This document shows, piece by piece, positions 23,305 to 35,576 of a stretch of 64,000 nt of DNA. The translations under genes and the position numbers were made by a program. Position 1 is the stretch's first letter; each line of letters begins with the position of its first letter. This DNA is from Yponomeuta sedellus (Eukaryota; Arthropoda; Insecta; Lepidoptera; Yponomeutidae): the NCBI GenBank assembly GCA_934045075.1, contig OW203722.1, positions 14,818,796-14,882,795 on the forward strand. The letters run 5' to 3'. The notes below the pieces were generated by a model. It was not told the origin of the DNA. It worked only from the letters and a program-made list of their open reading frames with translations, and ran no database searches.

Positions 23305-26300
23305 CTACGTCAAGAGCCCATTGACGATGAAATCCGGAAGATGTGGTATAGTCCGTCTGAAGTCGTTCACGTCACAACAAAAGCTGTAGCCGAGGTCTAT
23401 ACGGTCGGGCAGCCAATTGAGCCATGCGAAGGCATTGTTGTTACGGCAGCGGTCTGTGCAGAAGGTCAGCGCTTGAACTTCGTCTACGGTGTAGTAGGGA
23501 TTATTGATGCCCACAAATGCAGTGCCAAGCCTGCGGGTCTCGTCGTAGACAACCTGAAACAGGGATCGATATCAACCTTTGTATGTCCCCACTACTGGGA
23601 CACGGGTCTCTTCCTGCATTGCAGGAAGGTTAGGCCTTACTCCACCACGGGGGCCAAGTCCGGGTTGGTGGAGGATTACAAGGCAGTGGCAGGCCTTACT
23701 GTCAGTGGCAAGCCACCCATAAAGCCTCCGACAACAAAAAACAGGGATACGTATGATTTTTGAACAACACAGCCAGATTTTACAGCCTGCAAACATCATG
23801 GAAAGAAAGTTACGAGGGAAAAAACACTACCTACTGTTAGAAAAAAAATCACAACTTGTAGCTTCCAATTTTTTATCGAAGGCCGTTAGGCAAGTCTGTA
23901 TTTCTACAATTTTAAGGTTAAAATTACCCGCTTTTCTGAGATAAAAAGACTATATACTACAGAACATTTAAAACATTGTAAAAAAAGCGAGAGTATAATA
24001 TTGTGGTCGATTTTCATCTTTGTTTTGTTTAAATTCCACTTTTAAAACCTCAAATCTCACTTCGTTTTTTTTTGTAAATTCTGAAGTTTAAAAAAAAAGG
24101 AGATCTTAGCTCCGAACAATTAAATCAAGACCTCAGCATGAGTATGAAACCGATTTTAATCATTTTCTCAACGAAACTTACCTTGTAGTAATACAGCGGC
24201 ACGGGAAGCTGTGGGTTATTGTTGGAGTCACGATGCAGGTATATGTCCACGAGTCGGTCATTCTGATCACGTAGTTGCGATATTCCAAAGGTTCCCGTGT
24301 AGATGACCGTATTGTAGCCAGCAGCTGCGATGCGGGCTCGCATGGTCTTGCAGGGAAAACACACACGTAGTAACTTATATTAGGTACCAGCGGAAGAGAA
24401 CCAGTAAAACGAGAGGGTTAATTAGGCAAGAAAAGTGGATCATACCTACACCCGCTTCACTATGCGGCAGCGACGACAGCTTATAACTTTAATACCTACC
24501 CTACTATAAAACCTTTGCTATACATATTCATAATAACTCAACAGTATTCAGTTCCACTTTACTAGTACTGTTGACTTGGCCATATAGAGGAGGACGAGAT
24601 TTACGAGTACAGGAGGGACGCTAAAAGCCGGTGTTTTCTCGTGGTCCCTTATTTTGTCACATTATCGTCATCAACGGGGTTTCCAAGCGCTATCTTATCT
24701 ATCAAACAGCGCTACTACAAAGAGAACAAGCGATTTTTTTCGAATAAATTGACTATTATTACATTACGGAGGGAAGTAAAAATATTCAACTGTCGTGAAA
24801 TTAAAGTTTTGTGCATTTAGACAAAATGCATTGATGAATCTACCTATGGCGCGAGTATGATACTTGAATGCCAAGTAGGTGCTAAGCTTAAAGCTTGGCA
24901 AAAAGTGAAATTCATAGAATAACGGTGTTATTTTATGAATGAGTGAACAATACTTATAAAATAAGAACATACCTGTTCCAGCGTGTTCCAATTGCCACCA
25001 TTAAAAGGCTGCCACTGAGGAGCAGCGTTGAAGAAGTAGAAAGTGGCGCGTTGTGCGGTCGCGAAGACGAAGTCAGACTTAGCAGCAAGGTGTCCGCGCG
25101 ACAGGTACTGAACGTTTGTTATATATTTGTCGGCGAGTTCTGCGCCCAAAGTGTCTGCGATGGTTTGCTTCTGTACCACTTGCGTGTACATCGAATTGAC
25201 GTTCACGCCTGGAAAGAAACTTCCGGCTGGAAGAGTACATTGAGTAAGTTAGATAACTATAGTAAATCCATGGAGTAGGAACCCAGTAAGTACCTATTAT
25301 AGAGAATAGTTGCGATGACTTCACCTATCAACTATAACTGTACCTATTATCTATTATAAGCAGGAATACTTAAATGTTAGTGCAGGGAACAGTAACAAAG
25401 AGCAGGCACCCATGTGGAGGTGAGTTTGGAACTTCGTTACGCAAGGGCGATGGGGCTGCTCATCCCGCAGCGCCGGAGGAGTTGTAACTTGTAGAAGTAA
25501 ATTACGGTCAACGTTGCAGTTGCCGAGGACACAGATAAACTGAAGTATCTCACCTTGCCAAAGCAGACACGCCGTGTAGTACTGGGTAGCCACCTTCAGC
25601 CAGGTTATTTAACGTTTTGTTCAATCACATGGCTGCCTTGACTTTCAGTGTTTTTATTGTATGCCGCCGCCTAATGGACGTCCTAGGCAGTTAATTCGGC
25701 GGCTAATTTCACTATTGGCGGCGACATATGCATATAAATATTTGAGTTATCTGTTTGTCTAAATCCTTTGCAGAAAATGAAAACTTCAATTGAAAACCTA
25801 AATCTTATAAGATTTTTTGGCCCGAAAGACCCAACAACATATTTTTGTTGTAATTAAAAAAAAAATGTGAGTTTTCTGTTTTTTAAGGTGTACGTAATGG
25901 TACCTAAGCAAAAACTTCACAAACATGGAAATACACCCAGACACTACATTGGGCATTGAATCCTCATGTGATAGTCATGGCCTGAATTTTTAAGTCGATT
26001 CTTCGTGTTCGCGCGTGTATCATAGGGTGTATAAAATCAGCATAAAACAAAAATAAAAATATTGTCATAAAAAATAACCAACAATCGACTGTTGAGCATT
26101 AACTATTATGCGGACGGGACCCAAATATGACAAAGTATTGCGAGAAACTAATGTTGATCCCACCTGCTTAGCTGCTTCTTTATCCGTAATATCATAGGGC
26201 AAAGCACATTATGAGCAGAACAGTTCAACAAACGGTATGCGTACTTTGTACTTACTTAAAGATAGGACACGTCCAGGGCGGACATCAACCAAATTGAAAC

Positions 26301-29300
26301 TAACAAGTTGCTAGCCATTATATCTATTATGCACGTCAGAAAAAATATAATTTATTAACTCTAACACTTTGAATAAGAAACAATTATTATTTTTTATAAA
26401 TCCGTATTTGAGAAGAGCAAAATTAATTGAAATAGGCCGAAATCTTTCGGGTTATAGGCGTAAGTTAGGTTGGGTAGCCAACACAATGTAAACATAAACT
26501 CTCGTTCCTACTATTTAGGCTGGCAAAGGTTAATACATCTTTCATGGGGCATTGTATACGCTTCTATAATAATATTTCTGAAGATATTTTATAAGCTTCC
26601 CTGAAACGCGGTTCAAAAAATGTGTTAAGTACACATTGTGCCAAAAGAGCTACTATAACATAAAGGATGATTTAGATGACAATGATGTCTGGTATTAAAG
26701 CTAGTACAATGCATGAATTCTATGCAAGAACGTTGACTTTCAAAAGACTAAGTTTGGAGTTTTTTTATAATTTTTTTCTCCAAAATTATTTTGAAATGGT
26801 TGAATTGTAACGTTCATTAAGCCGCACTTTCTGAATAAATTTGAATAAAACCTTTTCATTTCATTTAATTTCAGTTATATGAAAGTTGTGGATACTCACC
26901 AAGCCAGCTGGGTCGATCGACTCCGCTTTGGTGCTCCCCATTCTGTGGTGTCTGTAAGTACCAGACGTACAGAACTTCCAATCGATTTTGGTCAAAGCAT
27001 GACAGGTAAAGTGGGTAGAACATGTTGTTGACGATAAAACCAGCTCTGTAACCAAGTATGAGAATGCATTACGGTGATGCAGGGTTTTGTGTACCTACGT
27101 AGTGAAGGTAGACGCACCTTAGTAGGTGTCGAGGTTATGAAGTAATAAGCAGTGATAGGAATGGAGCGGGCTTATTCACCTAAACTTCGTGGAACAGAGA
27201 CAAAAATCGGAGACTTCGTTACGACTATATTTTTTTCCGGGACATGACTTAAGTAATTTAAAAACCTATTTAGAGGCTAAAAATTTCACCCATGCCGGGA
27301 TTCGAACCCGCAACCTCTGGCTATCCGTGCCAGCGCTCTACCAATTGAGCCAATGGGTGACTCACCGGCATCAGTGAAATTTCGAACCTCTTTACACTAT
27401 TCTCTGTATTACGTACAGGCAGCGACATCTGGCTTAAGCAAATTGCATCACTTAGAGCCCCGACTACCTACTTTGCAGTTAGGTTTTACATCGGAACGAT
27501 ATCACTGTACCCACATGATTATACTATTTTTATTTTTAATGCACTAACCCGTGCGAAGGACAAATTTAAAAACCTATTTAGAGGCTAAAAATTTCACCCA
27601 TGCCGGGATTCGAACCCGCAACCTCTGGCTATCCGTGCCAGCGCTCTACCAATTGCCTAACTGCAAAGTAGGTAGTCGGGGCTCTAAGTGATGCAATTTG
27701 CTTAAGCCAGATGTCGCTGCCTGTACGTAATACAGAGAATAGTGTAAAGAGGTTCGAAATTTCACTGATGCCGGTGAGTTGCCCATTGGCTCAATTGGTA
27801 GAGCGCTGGCACGGATAGCCAGAGGTTGCGGGTTCGAATCCCGGCATGGGTGGAATTTTTAGCCTCTAAATGGGTTTTTAAAATCAAGATCTCTCAACGT
27901 CATCAAGTAGAAAGTTGAAATGTATTTGCAATATTTGCTTATGATTATATTCTTTTCTTGCACTAACCCGTGCTAAGGACAATTTAAAACCTATTCACAG
28001 AGAATATTGTAAAGAGGTTCGAAATTTCACTGATGCCGGTGACTCGCCCATTAGCTCAGTTGGAAAGATCGCTGGCACGGATAGCCAGAGGTCGCGGGTT
28101 CGAATCCCGGCATGGGTGGAATTTTTAGCCTCTAAATGGGTTTTTAAAATTGTCCTTAGTACGGGTTAGTGCATTAAAAAGAATATAAAGATCTTGATTT
28201 TTACTCAAACTAGACTTTTATTTATTTATTTTACTGACGTTAAGGGATGCGATTTGAACTCAAATCATAGTATTGATAAATTAACCAAAAAAGCAAACTT
28301 TCAGAAAATTTTGGACTCTGTGTTATGTCTAGTCTCACACTTTAAGTAAACATAGACATTACTTATTCCGAATAACAATAATTTTCAATTTACGTGATGT
28401 CCCGGAAAAAAATATAGTCTTAAGGAAATCTCCGATTTTTGTCTCTGTTCCTCGAAGTTTAGGTGAATAAGCCCGCTCCATTCCTATCACTGGTAATGAG
28501 GTAAAAACAAATGTCTTACCGGATGACCAAGTTGTTGTTGTAGCACCTTAAGTTGTCGACATAGGAGTCATAGTAAGCGTGATTGGAGCATGTTAGTTGA
28601 CCAAACTCGCCGTTGCCATTCAGCCACCCCGCACCGGAGATTAATGCGTTATTTACGCATGTCGCGGTCTGAGTGAGTTTGAGATGAATTCATAGATTAG
28701 TCACCTTAAGGCCAAAAGAAAATAAATCCTTAAAGAATAGCTTCGGATCATTCCTGATTTGAGAGCACCAATCAAAAGTGATAGTACTCGTAGTCGGTTG
28801 ATGGCACCGTTGGCAACAAACAATGGGGAACTGGCATCAAACTTAGATTGAAGTGGCATTGTTTTCATACCATAAGACACACAAGTAGTAAATACACAAG
28901 ATTAAAATAAATACAATTTTTTTTCTCCCAAAAAATGCGAAAAGTCGGAATAAGTAGTTACTGTAATAGTAACAAACAACATATAAGGCTTCGTTTTCTC
29001 ATCGAATTCCAAGAATTTTCAATAAAGGGCATAGGTGCATTATTTTATGAGACAACTCGAATATTGATAAACGCTCCGTACGTACGTACGGCGATACGTT
29101 CAGTTGTGACGTCATTGTTTGAGTCCGATTTATATGGCGGGTTTTTGTACCACGTGACTAGAATAATTTTTTGACAGGTCACATTGTAAAAAATATTATA
29201 AGAGTGAAGGGCAGCGCCATAGATGTGTCACAAAGTTGACGAAAACGATAAACGAACGAAAGGGACGATCGATTTAATTTCCATTGCGCGTTATTAATCT

Positions 29301-30196
29301 AATCTTTCGAAGGGCGCTCATATCTAATGCATCAACTGAAAGCCGTAATGGATGGCTAATTATACAACGATGAAAAAGTGTAGTGGGAATGACACAAATC
29401 GGGAAATCATAGAGAACCAAAATAGTCGTTTTCAGATTAAATTGCAGGTTCTTTCGCAAGAAACATAACATAACACATACAGTGATTTTTAGGATTTTTG
29501 CAGTTTAAAATAGGCACAAATAGTGATTTTCGTCATCTGGCATATTATAACTTTCATAGGTCGAGAGCTGACTGATAGAGCGACGGCCGCTTGCTGCGTA
29601 TTGCACAGGAAGCGAGCGTCCGAGATCGGTCAACATGCAGCGTCTAGCTACGTCTTTAATAAATTATGGCAGGCACCTATATAAATAGTAGATGAAATAA
29701 AGGGACACCTACACAATATAAATGAGCATACCGCAGTCGAGACACTGGAGGCGACGTTGGGGTGTTGGATGGTACGACTGGGCCCCGTGCAGGCCAGCAA
29801 GACTTGCTCCCCCGTGTTGAGGTGAATCTGGCCTGTGTTGCCAGTCGGTGCCATGTAGCTGTTGCCTCGTATGTACACAGGCTGAGGCTGGCCCAGGTCT
29901 CCATTGACACGTATGGTACAACCTGTGAGAATAAAAATAAACATTAAAAGCTGTATTCGTTCATCAGAACTATTTTGGATTCTTCTCTTCGTGAACTGAC
30001 CGTTTCGTGGTTCTGCCTTTGCCGTAACGTTGCTTTTGCCCCACTTAGCTTCTTCGATGGCCAACCATTTATCCAGATAGTCCTCAAAGTCGTCTTCGTT
30101 GAACACCAGTGCAAATTGTGCTGGCTCAGGCATCTCCTCAGGTAGGGCCAATACAGCCAGCACAGAGCAGGCTAGGAATGTGCTCAACCGTATCAT
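23305..30196 (-). CDS. Secreted DNA/RNA non-specific endonuclease (insect dsRNase), gene A
   Basis: There are seven coding exons: 30001-30196, 29732-29922, 28520-28668, 26900-27045, 24973-25226, 24182-24346 and 23305-23553. All introns are GT-AG and phases agree, giving 449 residues. The start is ATG at 30194-30196, followed by a hydrophobic signal peptide (LSTFLACSVLAVLA). After a short acidic propeptide-like stretch (NEDDFEDYLDKWLAIEEA) comes the Endonuclease_NS fold. The catalytic site is RGHLAAKSDF (His about 273) with a metal-site Asn about 303 in FNGGNW. The 30-residue spacing equals His89-Asn119 of Serratia nuclease. Known relatives in moths are gut-secreted nucleases that degrade dietary nucleic acid and dsRNA. 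One N-glycosylation sequon (NVT) lies near residue 56. Intron 3 holds a hAT-like element full of SINEs. Gene B is its tandem paralog. Confidence 0.92.
23571..23716 (-). mobile_element. 5S-derived SINE 3' fragment in intron 6 of gene A
   Basis: This fragment has the shared 3' body (TCTTCCTGCA.TGCAGGAAG, GGGGCCAAGTCCGGGTTGG) and starts only about 18 bp from the exon 7 acceptor, in the same orientation as the gene. Its decayed end therefore supplies part of the branch-point region of that intron. Confidence 0.8.
27256..27880. mobile_element. tRNA-like SINE cluster: minus copy, minus fragment, plus copy
   Basis: A minus copy with its full tail (27256 to about 27555) is followed by a second minus copy that breaks after CTACCAATTG (about 27655). 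A plus copy then starts at CCTAACTGCAAAGTAGG (27656-27880). The minus fragment and the plus copy form a foldback. Tail words TGCACTAACCCGTGC..AGGACA mark the outer end of each arm. Confidence 0.85.
27958..28185 (+). mobile_element. tRNA-like SINE, plus copy with inverted tail at its 5' end
   Basis: The copy begins TTGCACTAACCCGTGCTAAG, the inverse of its own 3' tail CCTTAGTACGGGTTAGTGCA. It then jumps into the leader and a complete tRNA-like head. It therefore has terminal inverted repeats of about 40 bp, consistent with an internally deleted inverted dimer. Confidence 0.8.
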
Positions 30197-30675
30197 TTTT
30201 AGCGTGTATACTCTGGACTGTTATACAAGTGCCCTTATCCCTTTGGGGACGGCTGAAACGTTTACTACGTGATGTTATGTTACTGAATAAAATTGCACTC
30301 AGGCTGAGCGCCCGGCTCGCTTGGTGAGCGAGTGAGGTTTGAGCATCTTCCTATCGTTTTACGAGTCAATGTGGCTTCTACTATCATATCTATTTGCACG
30401 TTTTAAGCCGTAAACTTGGAAAAACTAATCCAAAATAATATTGATTATTTTGATTATTTAAAAGATAAAACCAAGTTAATACTAAACTCCAACGCAAAAT
30501 AATTAAGTACTCAATCTTGCGACGTCTACTGTCTACGTGACTATCACGAGTTAGTCTCTCAATACGTTAATGGTCAGACGTCACATCAATGGCCCTCATT
30601 TGTATCCGCCACCAAAATAAGTCGCCAGTAACTACTTGTATCGACTTATTTTGGTGACATGGCGATCTGGCGACA

Positions 30676-30733
30676 CCACCAAAATAAGTCGCCAGTAACT
30701 ATACAAATAGTTACTGGCGACTTATTTTGGTGG
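30676..30733. repeat. Perfect hairpin, 27-bp arms, 4-nt loop
   Basis: The arms start CCACCAAAATAAGTCGCCAG and are exact inverses. A diverged half-hairpin with the same words precedes it at about 30608-30655, so the unit looks mobile or duplicated. Confidence 0.9.
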
Positions 30734-31344
30734 ATAGATGTAAGTATAAAGAAACCAATCTGCGCCCCTATTATGACAATGTCGCGACCATAATCGTAGC
30801 GTTTCCTGTAAATGATCCATGGGTAATGATAGGTAGTTAAAATTTTACTGTTCGTTCTATATCTCATGCCATAGAAGTCTAGTGTCTGTAAGTCAGTAAG
30901 TACTTATGTTCCATATACGAAATAGTTATATATTTAACGGGTCTAATCGCGTCAATTTGTTAATTATGTAAATTGTAATTACCTTAATTCGCTTGAGCAT
31001 CGCGAGTCCATTAAATAATATACGAAATTAACATAACTTTCTATTACAGATAATGTACAAGATGCATATTGATCATTGTTGAATGGTACTCAAGGTAGCT
31101 ATCATAAAAAGTATGGCAATCATAGCTTTTGTTTAAAAAATTTTGGACCATCTCGCTGATCTAGCTGTCAACGCGCTTGCCTACGAAAACAGGGGTCATG
31201 GGTTCGATAAGGCTCTACTGGAGGCTGACATACTTTTGAACAAATGGCTCCAGTCTGGGAGTTTTCCATGTTTAGTTTGGGACTAAGTAGAACAAGTAGG
31301 TGATTGTATTAGTTAAATGCATATATAAGTTATTATTGCTATTT

Positions 31345-31500
31345 CTTCTTCTTCTTCTTCAGGCTATATTACGTAGTCCACTGCTGGACATAGCCCTCCC
31401 CTAATGAGCGCCATAGCGCCCTGTCTTCAGCTTGCCGCATCCAGCATCTGCCGGCAGTTTTTTGCAGATCGTCATCCCACCTGGTCGGAGGGCGTCCTAC
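31345..31500 (-). mobile_element. RTE-type LINE 3' end
   Basis: The minus-strand frame reads GRPPTRWDDDLQKTAGRCWM and then GEGYVQQW, a typical RTE-clade polymerase C-terminus. It is followed by a stop and a (GAA)n tail. Confidence 0.8.
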
Positions 31501-31537
31501 TATTTAATTAATTTAATACCAAATAATACATTGTTGT

Positions 31538-31893
31538 CGTTGATATCAAACCTTTGTATATCCCCACTACTGGGGCACAGGTCTCTTCCTGCATCGCAGG
31601 AAGGTTAGGCCATACTCCACAACGGGGGCCAAGTACAGAAAGTGGCGGGCCGCCCATAAGACCTCTGACATGGCTTATCAAGTTATCAAGCCGCCCATAA
31701 GACCTCTGAAATGGCTTAAAGACTGCCATTAGATGACAGCCGGCACCAACGGCTTAGCGTGCCTTGTAAAGCATGAATACCTACGCTCGGAAAAAATAAC
31801 ACTAGCGATAGTCACGGGATAGTCACCCATTCAGTACCTGACCGCGCCTGTTGATTCCAATCACTCATTTCCACAAGGCCACAAGCGCTTCTC
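31538..31893 (-). mobile_element. 5S rRNA-derived SINE, near full length
   Basis: The minus strand begins AAGCGCTTGTGGCC and runs to the TTGATATC end. Part of the central body (CCGCCCATAAGACCTCTGA) is duplicated internally at about 31650-31720. Confidence 0.8.
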
Positions 31894-33037
31894 GTATGTT
31901 ATCTCCACCACTATCTATATGATAAAGTACCTATGTACATACGTACCACCTATCATGGTAGATATTTGTACAATAGTGGTATCTATATCTTTCGAAACTG
32001 TTCATTAACCTCAACTAAGTGCAATCGATAGAACAACGACCTTTAAATACATGTTATACATGCACTCTACTTTTGTTACGACCCAAATATGTAAAAACAA
32101 AAATACAACAATAGATATACGACAACATTTAAAGATTGAACAGACTTCAAGTTATTGCAAAATAACCGGCCAGTGCGTGAAAGGCAACGCGCTGTGTAGG
32201 GTTCCGCAGATAAAGGGAGTTTTATCTGTTTAACAGAAATAAGAACTTCTTCGATGTCATTTTCAATGGAATTTGTACGAACTCTTCCTTTTGTAAGTTA
32301 TCCTATTAGCCTATTACTTACTCGTTAACTTACGATAGTTTTCCTTTTAGCTTCTATTTTTTCTTAGATAAATGTCTTCATTAGTCAGACTAGCGTCCCT
32401 TCTCTGCGTGCAAGTCAAAGAGCAGTACTTTAAACCAAAAAGTGCAAGTTATGATCGCTCACGGGACAATGACATTTTTAACCGACTTCAAAAAAGGAGG
32501 AGGTTCAGGTTCTTAACTTCAAATCATAAACGATTTCGACATTTCGTTTTTTGTACGAATGGATATAACATCTGATTGGCGAAGATCTGATGAAGAAATT
32601 CAGAGATGGGGCCCAACCATAATATGCAATATGTTTTATGAAATATTGCGTAAAGTAGTCCCAGGATAATTTGGTGATGTTCTGGTGAAGACATTCGGTG
32701 ATGAAAACTGAGAACTTAGAATTTTAAGGCAAAAAATTAAGTTATGTTTTGACGTTAGAAACACTCTTCAACAAATGATTTCCTTCAGTAACTCATTCTC
32801 TGGTGTTTGGAGGACATTGGTTACAAGATCATCAGCTTGAATGTCTTTCTTGAGAGATTGTAAGCTTCTATTCTAGATATAAATATGCTGATTTAACGCA
32901 AATATTGAATTTCATTGTCACTTTCTACAGCAGAAGATTTGGAAGTCTGATGATGACCAGCTCAAGAACACCCAGATCTAAGACACTGTTGTAACTAGAT
33001 ACCCGGAATTAAATTTAAAATGTACATACATACATAA

Positions 33038-33205
33038 TACATAACCTCACGCCTGTATCCCAGAGGGGTAGGCTGAGACCAGGGGCTGCCACTTGCCACG
33101 ACTTGCCTGACAGATCACCTTCGCTTCATCAACGTTCACAAGTCGTTGCATGCACGCACGCCGGTTCCGAGTACTTTTTATCTTTCCCTTTGCTAATACA
33201 TCCCC
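33038..33205 (+). repeat. Unnamed dispersed repeat, ACATAACCTCACGCCTG family
   Basis: The same text (ACCTCACGCCTGTATCCCAG, then GACAGATCACCTTCGCTTCA, then TGCATGCACGCACG) recurs at 37318-37450 and 40310-40470. No coding or tRNA/5S signature was seen. Confidence 0.75.
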
Positions 33206-33731
33206 TGTATTTAAAATGTATAGTTAGTTTTATTATCACTAGCCAGACCAGGAAAAATAAGAGTGCTATGAAGAACAGCTCAAGAACACTTAGATTTAGG
33301 GTACCATTGCACCTATAACTGTATTTTGACTTAAACTCTGAAGTTTAAACCAAAATACACAATTTTATTGTCGTGGTGATTAGTCCTTTTATACAAAATC
33401 CACGATGGGCATGCGTGAATAATCACGTGTATAATAAATTTACCTGCCTTTGATAACAAGGGTAGGTAAATTATACACAAGAAATAGTATAATATACCCA
33501 CTCCAGAACAGCACTAAAACGTACAAATAATTTCAAGGAATACTTATAACCTCAAAATTTTGCAAGAAATACGCACTTATACTTGTAGATATCGTAGAAG
33601 TATAATCTTGGAATCGCTGCCAAGTACCTATGTTCTGAAGTCGGTTTTTCTTTTTTATTTTAAAATTTATAACATTTACATACAAGCACATACATTGCAT
33701 TTGTAACGATTCTTACTCAGCAATGCGCTTG

Positions 33732-33840
33732 GTAAAACGTTGTTCGTAATTAAGCTCACTTAAGCAAACTTGCGGCACGTAGGCGAGGCGTGCGTGCCGC
33801 AAGTTTGCTTAAGTGAGCTTAATTACGAACAACGTTTTAC
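33732..33840. repeat. Perfect 109-bp palindrome, 48-bp arms, 13-nt spacer
   Basis: The left arm starts GTAAAACGTTGTTCGTAATT and the right arm is its exact inverse without a mismatch. The spacer is TAGGCGAGGCGTG. No known element ends were recognised. Confidence 0.9.
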
Positions 33841-34257
33841 AACGGTTAATTGTGCCTAGACAACTGCCAATGAGATCATTACATGCAATGCAATTTTTGC
33901 ACAAAAGATAAAGGAACAAAGGATCCAGCTGGAGAGTGTTATCTGTGAAATATTCACTAATCGGGCAATTTATAATGCTAATTCACTTGCAACGTTACGT
34001 GTTCGAAAATCCGGCAATAATCGCGATAACCTTAATCAGATTTAAATATTGAGATTTAAATATAATAATTTTATTTATAATTGATTCAACAATAAACCTT
34101 ATTTGATTACTTTTAATGTGTTGTGATTAAGAAAAATGTTCTTCAAATATGACATCACATAAACGCATGCCTGTAGCCCAGAGTGGTAGGTTAAAACCAG
34201 CCCTTCTATTACGTAACGTTCCACTGTACCGAATCAAGCATTTAGACGACTCCAAAG

Positions 34258-34352
34258 TGTCAAAATATGTATGCACTGACACGGATAGCCAGAGGTCGTG
34301 GGTTCGAATCCCGGCATGGGTGGAATTTTTAGCCTCTAAAAATATGTTTTAA
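34258..34352 (+). mobile_element. tRNA-like SINE, 3' fragment
   Basis: The fragment contains CACGGATAGCCAGAGGTCG, the B box GGTTCGAATCCCGGC and the AGCCTCTAAA tail. Confidence 0.8.
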
Positions 34353-35576
34353 AATTTGATTAAAATTTGATTTGAAATTTGGCATTTGATAGCTGGAGTA
34401 GCTTAAAAAAGTAAAAATCAACGTCACTCAACTCAGTGGATACTTACATAATAGAACCCCTGGTTCGCCTATTGCCATGTTCCGGACAAACCTCTTTCCC
34501 AACATCAACGTCCCCTGATGACACTGGTTTCGAGTCTACTTTTAATCTTTACTTCCATCCAACCAATATTTAGTCTATATAAATATCGTCTTCTTCTATC
34601 TTTACTATTCTTCTATTCGCTCGCCACGCATATTTTTGCTGGTTTCTGTGTACTTAATTTTCTGGCAAATGACACTTCAAGTAACTTTTAATTTATTTAA
34701 CCCTTACAATTTTTTTGTTTAGAAAATCATCAGATTTTAGTATTAAATTGGAGTTATAACAATTAATACAAAGGATTATCAATCATTATACATGCCTGAT
34801 AATTAAAATACCAAACGTCAAGTTTTTAAATCCTAAGATAGATTGATCTTATCAATCCCTACGTCGACAGCATGGTGTTGTTCAAAACTCGATTTTGTAT
34901 ATATTAGGTGATTATAGATCCAAGTTCTGGGCGTATTGCTACAACAAGAGTCATGCTCCTTTTCATTTGAAATAGACTTACTTTGATTGATCAAAAGAAT
35001 CGTTCTGGAACACGCTCTACGACGTGATATTAAAAACACGCAAAATATCGTTAACCTCAGTATCGATAAATATAAAATATTTAAAACAGAAGTTTAAAAT
35101 TATCAACTTTATTATAAACAGAGCTCACGTAGCGTAAGTGCAGAGCGTTAGGTACATCGGAGATATCATAAGACCCTATGTGATTCTATTAGCACAGCAC
35201 TTGGTCCTGAGTTCATCCTGATGTAAGGTAATGCCCGTTCGTCCTGATACAAGGCATCATGTTCAAGTAAAAAGATTCTCATGTTATAGTCTTAACTTTT
35301 TAACACACTAAAATTTTTAACAAAAAGTGAAACACAAACCCGGAAAAATTGTGTAACTTTTAAATTTACAGATCATACTTGGAAAGTTTTCATTAAAATA
35401 ATATTCCTCATTCTCTTAAAACTGGCCAGGGATCATATGCAAGTTTGAAAGAAAGGAAGGAAATACAACGTTGCTTTGTCCTTTTTAAGCAGAAACATTT
35501 AATAATGTAGTAATGCGTAGTCGTACATTGTAATTGTCACAACGTTGCAACGTAGAGTCATGGAGTTGCAGTGACC

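Larger units (their letters stand above)
27150..28492. mobile_element. hAT-like non-autonomous element with ~100-bp inverted ends
   Basis: The ends start CAGTGATAGGAATGGAGCGG and remain inverted copies for about 100 bp with few mismatches. They are flanked by 8-bp duplications, GTAATAAG (27142-27149) and GTAATGAG (28493-28500), with one mismatch. CAGTG ends and 8-bp duplications fit the hAT superfamily. Inside are SINE insertions at 27256-27880 and 27958-28185. It sits in intron 3 of dsRNase gene A. Confidence 0.8.
30197..35576. other. Spacer between dsRNase genes A and B
   Basis: No gene is recognised. It holds a perfect hairpin (30676-30733), an RTE-type LINE end (31345-31500), a full-length 5S-derived SINE (31538-31893), an unnamed repeat (33038-33205), a 109-bp palindrome (33732-33840) and a SINE fragment (34258-34352). 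Upstream of gene A, TTATCC at 30236-30241 (GGATAA on the minus strand) could be a GATA-type site, but the promoter of gene A is not clear. Confidence 0.6.
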
